Below, in pieces: positions 53,348 through 60,348 of a stretch of 64,000 bases of DNA. Position numbers and translations under genes: made by a program. Position 1 is the stretch's first letter. The number at the start of each line of letters is the position of its first letter. A model generated the notes under the pieces. That model was not told where the DNA came from. It did not search any database and saw nothing but the letters and a program-made list of their open reading frames with translations. This DNA is from Bacteroidales bacterium. Lineage in GTDB: Bacteria > Bacteroidota > Bacteroidia > Bacteroidales > UBA932. The DNA is taken from NCBI GenBank assembly GCA_017561265.1, contig JAFZDJ010000019.1, positions 1 through 64,000 on the forward strand, given 5' to 3'.

Positions 53348-54220
53348 TTGAAAACATACAAACACAAATCGTATTCCTATGTAACCATTACGGAAGTAGC
53401 ATTCAAAGAAATTGACAAGATTGATTTCGCACTGTGCAAGCAGCCCACGGAAACATTGGAATCTTATTATAAGCGTCAGACTGTAAAGCCGCATCTTCTG
53501 GTGAACGGCGGATTTTTCTCTATGGCTGACGGTACTACAGCGTTTACATACAAGGATGAAGGAAAGATGATTTCTGAGCAGTCCTATCCTGTCGGTGTCG
53601 GTATCACGGCTGACAACAGACTTGTGTACGGTGAACTTGCGAAGCTGAATGTACGTGACTTTATCACAGCTTATCCCATGCTTATCATTAACGGAAAAAT
53701 CAATCTTCCGACTGATATGGCTACTGAAATTGATTACAAAGCACGGCGAACCTGCATGGGATGGAATGATGAAACAGTATACTTTGTGACTGTTGATGCT
53801 CCGGGTATGGCATTCCGGGAGCTTGCCAATATGCTTTATGGTATTGGATGTAAGTATGCTATGAATCTGGACGGCGGCGGCTCTACACGGATGCTTGTTG
53901 ATGGCAAGCTGAAATCTGCTGTACAGCTTTACAACAGACCGGTTGACAATGTAGTTGCGGTTTATCTGAAGACAGCACCGAAGAAAGTATTCTATCGTGT
54001 GCAGACTGGTGCATTCCTGCTTTATGCCAATGCCAAGCGGTATCTTGAACGGGTACAGGCTTTGGGCAATGATTATAAGGGAGCTTACATCAACAAGGAT
54101 GGTATGTACTACAAAGTACAGGTAGGATATTTCGGAGTCAAAGCAAATGCGGATCGGATGGTGGCTGATTTGAAGACCAAGGGATTCAGCGCATTTGCCA
54201 AGGAAGAAATTGGTGGATAA
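53348..54220 (+). CDS. Phosphodiester glycosidase (NAGPA-like) with SPOR domain
   Basis: 290 aa; TTG at 53348 chosen for the AGAGGTGA 5 nt upstream. The first ~205 residues match the NAGPA/DUF2233 fold: LLVNGGFFS, CMGWNDETVYFVTVD, and the signature MNLDGGGSTRM. The C terminus (~210-290) is a SPOR-type peptidoglycan-binding domain with two YRVQTGAF/YKVQVGYF strands. There is no signal peptide. It likely cuts a sugar-phosphodiester bond in the cell wall (teichoic acid or modified glycan) during lysis or entry; substrate inferred. Confidence 0.8.
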   Translation: MKTYKHKSYSYVTITEVAFKEIDKIDFALCKQPTETLESYYKRQTVKPHLLVNGGFFSMADGTTAFTYKDEGKMISEQSYPVGVGITADNRLVYGELAKLNVRDFITAYPMLIINGKINLPTDMATEIDYKARRTCMGWNDETVYFVTVDAPGMAFRELANMLYGIGCKYAMNLDGGGSTRMLVDGKLKSAVQLYNRPVDNVVAVYLKTAPKKVFYRVQTGAFLLYANAKRYLERVQALGNDYKGAYINKDGMYYKVQVGYFGVKANADRMVADLKTKGFSAFAKEEIGG

Positions 54221-54586
54221 ATGAAATCCTTTTCTAAGAAAATTGTGTTTTGGACAGGCTTGCTTTTTGCATCGCAGATTGTGATGGCGAATGCTGCATC
54301 CATGCTCTACAAGGACACAAGTATTTACGTTTATACAATTCCCTCTACTGCAGCGATATTCGGAGCTTCCATTATCTTCTATCTGAACAAGGCTAAGATG
54401 GAAAACCTTCTGAAGATAAAGATTGCGTTTACGAAGTTCAAGCTTGCAATTACCAAGCTGATTCCTCCGGAAGCGGTGGCAGAAGTCGAGAATGAATTTA
54501 TGAATCTGGAACAGGCAGTTGACATGAAAATTGACAATAGCATCAGTGAGGCAATGAACGAGGATGTCACACTGATGAACTGCTGA
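54221..54586 (+). CDS. Membrane protein of the lysis cassette (holin candidate)
   Basis: 121 aa, starting right after the previous stop. Two membrane segments (res ~9-27 and ~38-55) then a charged helical tail. Size, topology and position before the endolysin fit a holin, though a second holin-like gene follows the endolysin. Confidence 0.6.
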   Translation: MKSFSKKIVFWTGLLFASQIVMANAASMLYKDTSIYVYTIPSTAAIFGASIIFYLNKAKMENLLKIKIAFTKFKLAITKLIPPEAVAEVENEFMNLEQAVDMKIDNSISEAMNEDVTLMNC

Positions 54587-54599
54587 GAGGTTAAATATT

Positions 54600-55325
54600 A
54601 TGAGTGATTTAAGAATCAGAGAAATTGAAATGCCGGTACATATGTATTCGATCAAATGCCCGTATTGGATGACACCGGACAGGGTTGTTGTTCACAATAC
54701 AGCGAATGATGCGAGTGCTGAAAATGAGATCAAGTATATGCAGTCCAATTACAATCAGGTATCGTATCACTATGCGGTGGATGATAAGGAAGCTGTACTT
54801 GGTTCTCCGCTAAACAGAAATACATGGCACGCAGGTGACGGAGCTTACGGAAATGGAAACCGGAAAGGCATTGCGATTGAAATTTGCTATTCCAAATCTG
54901 GTGGAGCAAAGTTTATTCAGGCAGAAAAGAATGCGGCAAAACTGGTAGCACAGATTCTGGATGAAAATGGTTGGGGCATTGATCGTGTATTCAAGCATCA
55001 GGATTTCAGTGGTAAGTATTGCCCTCACAGGACGCTTGATATGGGCTGGGAACGCTTCCTTAATATGGTGAAAGCACTGATTAAGGCATCCCCTGTCATC
55101 AAGCCTGTGGAAGTTCCTGATAGCTCAGACGAGACTTTTGAACCGTATATTGTTCGTATTACAACTGCTGTTTTGAACTACAGAACCGGCGCAGGAACCA
55201 AGTATCCCATTGCCGGACAGGTGAAACTCAACGAAAGGTACACCATTGTGGACGAAGAAAACGGATGGGGCAAGCTCAAATCCGGTGCTGGCTGGATCAA
55301 TCTGAAATACACAAAGAAAGTATGA
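54600..55325 (+). CDS. Endolysin: N-acetylmuramoyl-L-alanine amidase with SH3 domain
   Basis: 241 aa, AGAGG upstream. Amidase_2/PGRP fold: VVVHNTAND (zinc His), NTWHAGDG, IAIEIC, FKHQDFSGKYCPHR (zinc His/Cys region). A linker and a bacterial SH3 wall-binding domain follow (res ~178-241, LNYRTGAGTKYP ... GWGKLKSGAGWI). It cleaves the peptide from the glycan in peptidoglycan at lysis and depends on a holin for release, as no signal peptide is present. Confidence 0.92.
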   Translation: MSDLRIREIEMPVHMYSIKCPYWMTPDRVVVHNTANDASAENEIKYMQSNYNQVSYHYAVDDKEAVLGSPLNRNTWHAGDGAYGNGNRKGIAIEICYSKSGGAKFIQAEKNAAKLVAQILDENGWGIDRVFKHQDFSGKYCPHRTLDMGWERFLNMVKALIKASPVIKPVEVPDSSDETFEPYIVRITTAVLNYRTGAGTKYPIAGQVKLNERYTIVDEENGWGKLKSGAGWINLKYTKKV

Positions 55326-55332
55326 GGTGCTT

Positions 55333-55707
55333 ATGAATTTTATTCTTGAAAATTGGTACATTATCGTAGCGGCGGTATGTGTTGTAGCTGCTATTATTTT
55401 TGCTGTTGTAAGATTCAGCAAGCTTTCCGGAGAACAGAAATATGAAACCATTCGTGGATGGCTGCTTCAGGCTGTCATTCTTGCTGAACAGGAATATGGA
55501 TCCGGAACAGGAAAGATGAAGTTGTCTGTGGTATATGACCAGTTCTGTAAGACGCTTCCTTGGATTGCTAAGGTGCTGAGTTTTGAAGTATTCAGTGAAT
55601 ATGTAGACAAGGCTCTTGAAGAAGCTAAGGCTATTCTTCGGGGAAATGAAGCTATCGCAGCTTTGGCAGAAACTATGATTCAGGATGGTCGGGCTACCGA
55701 AGAATAA
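55333..55707 (+). CDS. Holin-like protein (LLH type)
   Basis: 124 aa; ATG at 55333 after GAGGTG. One N-terminal membrane segment (res ~8-27, IIVAAVCVVAAIIFAVV) and a soluble helical domain with VILAEQEYGSGTGKMKL, the pattern of LLH-family phage holins. It follows the endolysin by 7 nt. Confidence 0.8.
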   Translation: MNFILENWYIIVAAVCVVAAIIFAVVRFSKLSGEQKYETIRGWLLQAVILAEQEYGSGTGKMKLSVVYDQFCKTLPWIAKVLSFEVFSEYVDKALEEAKAILRGNEAIAALAETMIQDGRATEE

Positions 55708-55719
55708 TGAGGTACTGCA

Positions 55720-56370
55720 GTGATAGATTTTATTGAATATCTTGGGATTCCCGGAACGATTGCGATAGTGATTATCGCTTTTTTCTTTATACTGCAGGTT
55801 GTTGGTGAGATTCTGGAGTTTAAGGGGAAGGTTGTTCCGGAGTTTATTAAGGTGCGAAAGTATTTTCAACGCAGGAAACGTGAGCGGGAGGCGTTACATC
55901 AAATCACTGAAATTTTACCCGAACTAAAAAAGGTACCTGCAACACTTGAGAATGTTGAGGTACTCCTAAACGATGTAGGATCGCACTATAACAAAGATAA
56001 TATAACCTTGCGAGATCAATGGATGACTTGGGTAAATAATAAGACGAAAGAGTACGATACATATGAAGACCACTTACAGCTTCTGCAAAAGAAACTGGAT
56101 GAAAACAATGCAATAACGCTTTCCCTTCTGATTGACAATAAGCGGAACGCAATTATTGATTTTGCATCAAAGGTTGTTGACGAGAGGTATCCTGTAACAC
56201 GCGAACAGTTCAATAGAGTGATGAAAATTTACAACGAATATGAAGATATAATCGAAAAACATCACCTAACGAATGGTGAGGTTGATATTGCGAATAGGAT
56301 TATCAGTGAAGCATATACAACCAGAATGGAGAATCACTCATTTATTGAAGATATACGTGGATATGAGTGA
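55720..56370 (+). CDS. Membrane-anchored coiled-coil protein, unknown
   Basis: 216 aa, GTG start with GAGGT upstream. N-terminal membrane segment (res ~9-31), then a basic stretch and a long helical cytoplasmic part (~50-205). It ends the rightward lysis operon. Could be an antiholin, spanin-like substitute or exclusion protein; no motif decides. Confidence 0.5.
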   Translation: MIDFIEYLGIPGTIAIVIIAFFFILQVVGEILEFKGKVVPEFIKVRKYFQRRKREREALHQITEILPELKKVPATLENVEVLLNDVGSHYNKDNITLRDQWMTWVNNKTKEYDTYEDHLQLLQKKLDENNAITLSLLIDNKRNAIIDFASKVVDERYPVTREQFNRVMKIYNEYEDIIEKHHLTNGEVDIANRIISEAYTTRMENHSFIEDIRGYE

Positions 56371-56508
56371 TATTAGGCCGAAGAGGTCAACCAGCTTATA
56401 TGCTGGTGCGGCATTAAATATGCCTGTAATCTACCATAAAATAATATTTCTACTTGATTAAAACTTCAAACTCAAGATTTGAGGGCATAATCAAATAGAA
56501 TATGTATT

Positions 56509-56528
56509 GGAAAGTCTTATGACTTTCC
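56509..56528. repeat. Perfect inverted repeat between lysis genes and serine recombinase
   Basis: GGAAAGTC (56509-56516) and GACTTTCC (56521-56528) around TTAT. No T-run on either side. It may be a protein-binding palindrome or part of an attachment site region. Confidence 0.5.
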
Positions 56529-56537
56529 TGAAATTTC

Positions 56538-56591
56538 TTACCTATTTGGTGTCAGTTGTCTCTATAACTGCTATCAAGTAGGTAATTTTTT
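56538..56591 (+). terminator. Intrinsic terminator ending the rightward lysis operon
   Basis: TTACCTA (56538-56544) pairs with TAGGTAA (56579-56585), with an inner CAGTT/AACTG stem, followed by TTTTTT (56586-56591). It lies at the convergent end with the serine recombinase gene and partly overlaps its stop codon. Confidence 0.6.
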
Positions 56592-58101
56592 AGGCTTTGA
56601 TCTTGTCAAAATTTATGATGTGAATTTTTATTTCTCCATTTTTATTAACGGATATATGGTCGATAATCTTTCTCATATCCATATTGGTTACTGTATTCAA
56701 TTGGAGAAAAGCGTTTACTTCTTTACGATATTCATCGAGGAGTCTTTCACTGTCTTCATGAACTGACAGACTTTTTTGATATTCGGTAAGGCTATAGTCA
56801 AGTTCTTCGAGTTCTTCATTTATTGCGGAAACTTTTTTCTTTAATTCTGCCATTGACATTACATCCGCAGCATACATATCCTGATATTTTTCTTTTTTTG
56901 AAAGCAATAGTTTCTTTTTACGTTCAATTTCATCAGGATCAATATCAGTGGTTTGAGGCATATTTTTTACTATATCGGTTAGAATACCATTTATAAACGT
57001 GTCTTTATCTTTAATAAGACTGCTGATGTAGACGCGGATTACTTCTACAAGCTCGTCCTCGTTTATTGTTATTCTGTTATCACAACTTTCCGCCGTGAAT
57101 TGATCGTTTGTGGGGCATTTCCAATATACCCTGCCAGTATTACCACTCGCATACGTATAATGTTTTCTCATGAAAGAGCGACCACAGTGTTCGCACTTAA
57201 TGAGTGTGCTGAATATATGTTTATTACTATATCTTGCTTGAACAAACGGAGATCCTGAATCATATTGTCTTCTTCTTTGTTGTAGTAACTCTTGTGCAGC
57301 TTCAAACGTATCTTCTGAAATGATTGCCCATTCCGGTCTATCATGGTGATAATGTTGATCTGCAGGAATGTGAACCTGTCGCTTAGATAGGCAATCCTCA
57401 ATTTCATACTTATTGTTTACGTATTTACCGCAATAGATTGAGTTAGTAAGTACACGACGTACCCCTCTTGGGTTCCAATCATAATCATATTTTGTTTTAT
57501 GACCAAGGCGATTCAATTCCATACTAATAGTGCGGCAACCAAGACCCTTGTTCAGATACAGATCGTATATCAACCGTACTGTCTTTGCTTCTTCTGGATT
57601 TATTTCCAAAGTAAAGTTGTCGATCCTGTTGTATCCGAATATACGCTGTGGAACTCTTCCCTTTTGAGCATTGATTTTCTTTCCGAATTTGACTCGCTTT
57701 GATAGATTGATGCTTTCTTCCTGTGCAAGAGCACCAAAGACCGTCAATACGAATTCGGACTCGCCAAGACTTTCCATATTGGCTGTGAGAAACAACGTAT
57801 TTACACCATAACTTTTTAATGTACGAATACTTTGCAGAAAGTCTACTGTGTTTCTTGCAAAGCGGGAGATGTCCTTCACAACAACCATCTCAAATATACC
57901 ATACTCCGCATCGGCGAGAAGTCGTTGGAATTCACTGCGTTTTTTAAGGGAAGTTCCTGTTATGCCTTCATCTGCATATAGTCGTACAAGTTTGTGTCCA
58001 TGCTTTTCGGCATATTCAGTGAAAAATTGTTTCTGATGTTCAAGACTGTCGAGCTGTTCTTCTTTGTCAGTCGAAACTCTGCAATATGCTGCAATTTTCA
58101 T
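56590..58101 (-). CDS. Large serine recombinase (integrase)
   Basis: 503 aa; ATG at 58101 with GAAAGGA 6 nt upstream. Resolvase catalytic domain (res ~1-150) with the nucleophile Ser10 in YCRVSTDKEEQ, VVVKDISRFARN and the FGALAQEES box. The recombinase domain follows, then a zinc ribbon (CEHCGRSF ... CPTND ... C) and a coiled coil (~400-470) that controls synapsis in this family. Length is typical. It probably integrates and excises the phage; attP is usually beside the gene, so the flanks at 56.4-56.6 or 58.1-58.4 kb are candidates. Confidence 0.92.
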   Translation of the reverse strand: MKIAAYCRVSTDKEEQLDSLEHQKQFFTEYAEKHGHKLVRLYADEGITGTSLKKRSEFQRLLADAEYGIFEMVVVKDISRFARNTVDFLQSIRTLKSYGVNTLFLTANMESLGESEFVLTVFGALAQEESINLSKRVKFGKKINAQKGRVPQRIFGYNRIDNFTLEINPEEAKTVRLIYDLYLNKGLGCRTISMELNRLGHKTKYDYDWNPRGVRRVLTNSIYCGKYVNNKYEIEDCLSKRQVHIPADQHYHHDRPEWAIISEDTFEAAQELLQQRRRQYDSGSPFVQARYSNKHIFSTLIKCEHCGRSFMRKHYTYASGNTGRVYWKCPTNDQFTAESCDNRITINEDELVEVIRVYISSLIKDKDTFINGILTDIVKNMPQTTDIDPDEIERKKKLLLSKKEKYQDMYAADVMSMAELKKKVSAINEELEELDYSLTEYQKSLSVHEDSERLLDEYRKEVNAFLQLNTVTNMDMRKIIDHISVNKNGEIKIHIINFDKIKA

Positions 58102-58175
58102 ATATGTTCCTTTCTTGAATGAGACCTCGAAAGGGCAAGGAATAATCTCCCTGCCCGGTCTCATTTATTTAATAT

Positions 58176-58310
58176 TTATGTGATTTGTCGTTGTCCACGT
58201 GATTTCAAAGCTATAATTTTCTCTGATATCAGCTTTTGTAGAAATGGCAGAAAAGATTCTTTTGAACCATGGTTTACAAATACATATTTCAGACTGGTAT
58301 TTTTACGCAA
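58176..58310 (-). CDS. Small protein upstream of serine recombinase (TnpW-like?)
   Basis: 44 aa, TTG start with GGTGG 5 nt and AAAGGA 11 nt upstream. The readable core YVFVNHGSKESFLPFLQKLI resembles the pattern of TnpW-type proteins (beta strand, SKE, helix), small partners encoded next to serine recombinases in Tn4451-like elements. It ends 74 nt before the recombinase ATG. The rest of the 58102-58415 gap shows no other gene and could contain attP. The family match is tentative. Confidence 0.45.
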   Translation of the reverse strand: MRKNTSLKYVFVNHGSKESFLPFLQKLISEKIIALKSRGQRQIT

Positions 58311-58415
58311 CTAAACCACCATCCTTTCGCTCAATCATATGCGGAAGGAGAGATGTGATATACTTGCGACAATAAGTTCTTATGTATAATAATGAAGGAA
58401 TTCGTACAAGCAATA

Positions 58416-58874
58416 TCAATGCTTTTCCTCCATGCTGCCAATGCCGGTACTGCCGAAACCTCCTGCTCCACGTTCTGTTCCATGTAGTTCATTAGTTTCT
58501 TCGAATGTGACACTCATACAAGGGATGATCACAAGCTGTGCAATTCTGTCACCAACATGGACATACCTATCTTCATCTCTATCGTTATGGAGGGCTACCA
58601 TAACTTCTCCTCTGTAATCAGCATCGACAACTCCTACACAGTTAGCTGGGCGAAGCCCCTGCTTAGCAGCAAGACCGCTTCTGGAAAATACTGCACCAAA
58701 ATACCCTTTCGGAATTTCCATAGACAGTCCTGTATGAATCATTGTACAGCCATGTTTACGAATCAGAATATGCTCATCTTCGCCAGCTGCATACAGATCA
58801 AATCCTGCAGCATCTTCGGAACCCTGAGTCGGGATAACCGCATTTTCAAAAAGCTTTTTTACTGGAATGTTCAT
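58416..58874 (-). CDS. dut: dUTPase (dUTP diphosphatase)
   Basis: 152 aa, AAGGAG upstream of the ATG. All five trimeric dUTPase motifs: AAGFDLYA, SRSGLA, GVVDADYRGE, the RIAQLVI box, and a C-terminal RGAGGFGSTG phosphate loop. It hydrolyses dUTP to dUMP, keeping uracil out of phage DNA and supplying dUMP for dTTP. It is part of the leftward nucleotide-metabolism run. Confidence 0.95.
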   Translation of the reverse strand: MNIPVKKLFENAVIPTQGSEDAAGFDLYAAGEDEHILIRKHGCTMIHTGLSMEIPKGYFGAVFSRSGLAAKQGLRPANCVGVVDADYRGEVMVALHNDRDEDRYVHVGDRIAQLVIIPCMSVTFEETNELHGTERGAGGFGSTGIGSMEEKH

Positions 58875-58902
58875 TTGTGTATCTCCTTTATGTATAATTT
58901 TC

Positions 58903-59004
58903 TTAATGTCTCGGACGATGGTAATTTATAAACCAGAAAACAGTGGCTGCAACCATGAAAGAAAGCAGAAAAGATATTGTGAGCAATGAGACATTTAGTG
59001 TCAA
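58903..59004 (-). CDS. 33-aa single-pass membrane microprotein
   Basis: TTG start at 59004 overlapping the TGA of the methyltransferase gene (TTGA), with AAGGTGG 5 nt upstream. Almost the entire length is one hydrophobic segment (LLTISFLLSFMVAATVFWF) followed by a basic end. Translational coupling supports expression. Function unknown. Confidence 0.45.
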   Translation of the reverse strand: MTLNVSLLTISFLLSFMVAATVFWFINYHRPRH

Positions 59005-59594
59005 TTAAACCACCTTACAGCAGGTTCACCGCTGAATCCTTTTTCCCAGATAAACCATGCATATGCCTGTGCGCTATTATTTTTTCGCTGCTCAGCACTG
59101 AAATCTCCATTTTTACAGCAATTGATACGGCTCGTTGCTACATAAATAAGTTTTGGAGGATACACATCGAACAATGCCTTTCGCGCCTTACCTTCCAAAA
59201 ACTGGAGTTTCAGGAACATTGCAACTCTATGTCCGGGTGTAACTGTTTCAATCGCTTTTTTAACGAATTCTGCTGCAAATTTGTATGGAGGATTCGTAAT
59301 AATGTCTCCTTCAAATGTTGTTGTGCCGTTAAGAAAATCAATCCCTCCGATTCCGTATCCACGATCAATTAAGTCGGTTGAAGTTACATTATATCCCCGT
59401 TCTTCGAGAACTTTGCTGAGATGCCCCTCTCCGCAGGCACATTCCCAAATCGATTCCGAGAAATTTTCGATGTCAAGAAGCAACTCAAGTGCTTTGGGAT
59501 CCGTAGCGTAATAATCATTTTCCTCTCTAATATTTCCGCTATGATTCGATGCTCCAAGAGGAGCAAATACTTTTCTTTCGCTTACTGTATTCAA
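59001..59594 (-). CDS. DNA adenine methyltransferase-like protein
   Basis: 197 aa; TTG start with GAGGA upstream, coupled to the previous gene's stop. SAM-binding loop IWECACGEGHLS (~res 49-60) and catalytic NPPY (~101-104) in DIITNPPYKFA, the order of class I N6-adenine methyltransferases. Small size and lack of a target-recognition domain suggest a solitary phage methylase protecting its DNA or altering regulation. No restriction enzyme is nearby. Confidence 0.8.
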   Translation of the reverse strand: MNTVSERKVFAPLGASNHSGNIREENDYYATDPKALELLLDIENFSESIWECACGEGHLSKVLEERGYNVTSTDLIDRGYGIGGIDFLNGTTTFEGDIITNPPYKFAAEFVKKAIETVTPGHRVAMFLKLQFLEGKARKALFDVYPPKLIYVATSRINCCKNGDFSAEQRKNNSAQAYAWFIWEKGFSGEPAVRWFN

Positions 59595-59884
59595 ATGACT
59601 TCCTCATCTTTCTTATGTACATATTTTTGTCTGAGCCACCAGATTTCATGGTGTAATGCTTCGTCGTAGTCACTGAATTCCATATTATCACTTGTGATAT
59701 AGTATGTTTCTTCATATCCCGGAATAGGATTTTCATCCCAGTCATAATCTGTGTTGACTTCTGTATATGACTTGATTAGCATTTCAGCAAGTTGTTGCAC
59801 CGTCCAGTGGATACGGATATATTCTTCATTAGTTATCTGCGTTTCTGTAATCACATACTCTTTGTTAATGTTGTGTTCAGCCAT
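59591..59884 (-). CDS. Hypothetical acidic protein
   Basis: 97 aa, GAAGGTG upstream of the ATG. Acidic, Tyr/Trp-rich (IHWTVQQLAEMLIKSYTEV, TDYDWDENPIPGYEE). Overlaps nrdG's end by 34 nt and the methyltransferase start by 4 nt, so it is translated within the operon. No family recognised. Confidence 0.5.
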   Translation of the reverse strand: MAEHNINKEYVITETQITNEEYIRIHWTVQQLAEMLIKSYTEVNTDYDWDENPIPGYEETYYITSDNMEFSDYDEALHHEIWWLRQKYVHKKDEEVI

Positions 59885-60348
59885 ATCCCATTCACCTTCT
59901 TCCAGATATTCTGGTTTCTGCTGCCTCTGAATCGTAAAGTCACATCTCGCTGATTGATGTCAAACATACCGTCTACCAGATATGTACATTTTGCCAGCAA
60001 TGCGTGCATATCTGGATTCCGGACAATTTCTTCCATCGTAAAACCGGAATAACACCATACTGTACCGTTGGGAGTATGTATTTTTTCAAGCATTGTCAGA
60101 AGTTCTTTTGCTGAATACATAGGGTCGCCGCCGGATAAAACGAGTGCATTCAAAAAAGGACGCTTATCGATCTCCTCATTGATCTTCTGGATTACAGAAT
60201 CCGTAACCTCTATTCCATATGAGAAATCATGCGTCTGCGGGGAATGACACCCCGCACAACGATGATTACAACCACTAACAAATAAGACACAGGATACGCC
60301 TTCGGCATCTACAAAAGACTCATAGTTTACACCGGAAAGTCTTAGCAT
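59851..60348 (-). CDS. nrdG: Anaerobic ribonucleotide reductase activating enzyme
   Basis: 165 aa, AGGTGAG upstream; start overlaps the end of nrdD by 7 nt. The radical-SAM cluster motif CNHRCAGC (CxxxCxxC) binds a 4Fe-4S cluster, followed by the GGDPMYS box for SAM binding. It creates the glycyl radical on NrdD. Works only without oxygen, which points to an anaerobic host. Confidence 0.95.
   Translation of the reverse strand: MLRLSGVNYESFVDAEGVSCVLFVSGCNHRCAGCHSPQTHDFSYGIEVTDSVIQKINEEIDKRPFLNALVLSGGDPMYSAKELLTMLEKIHTPNGTVWCYSGFTMEEIVRNPDMHALLAKCTYLVDGMFDINQRDVTLRFRGSRNQNIWKKVNGIWLNTTLTKSM

Noticed and set aside
58364..58390. Rightward promoter TTGCGA-TATAAT
   Set aside because: The spacer is only 15 bp and it would transcribe antisense into dut; no rightward gene follows.
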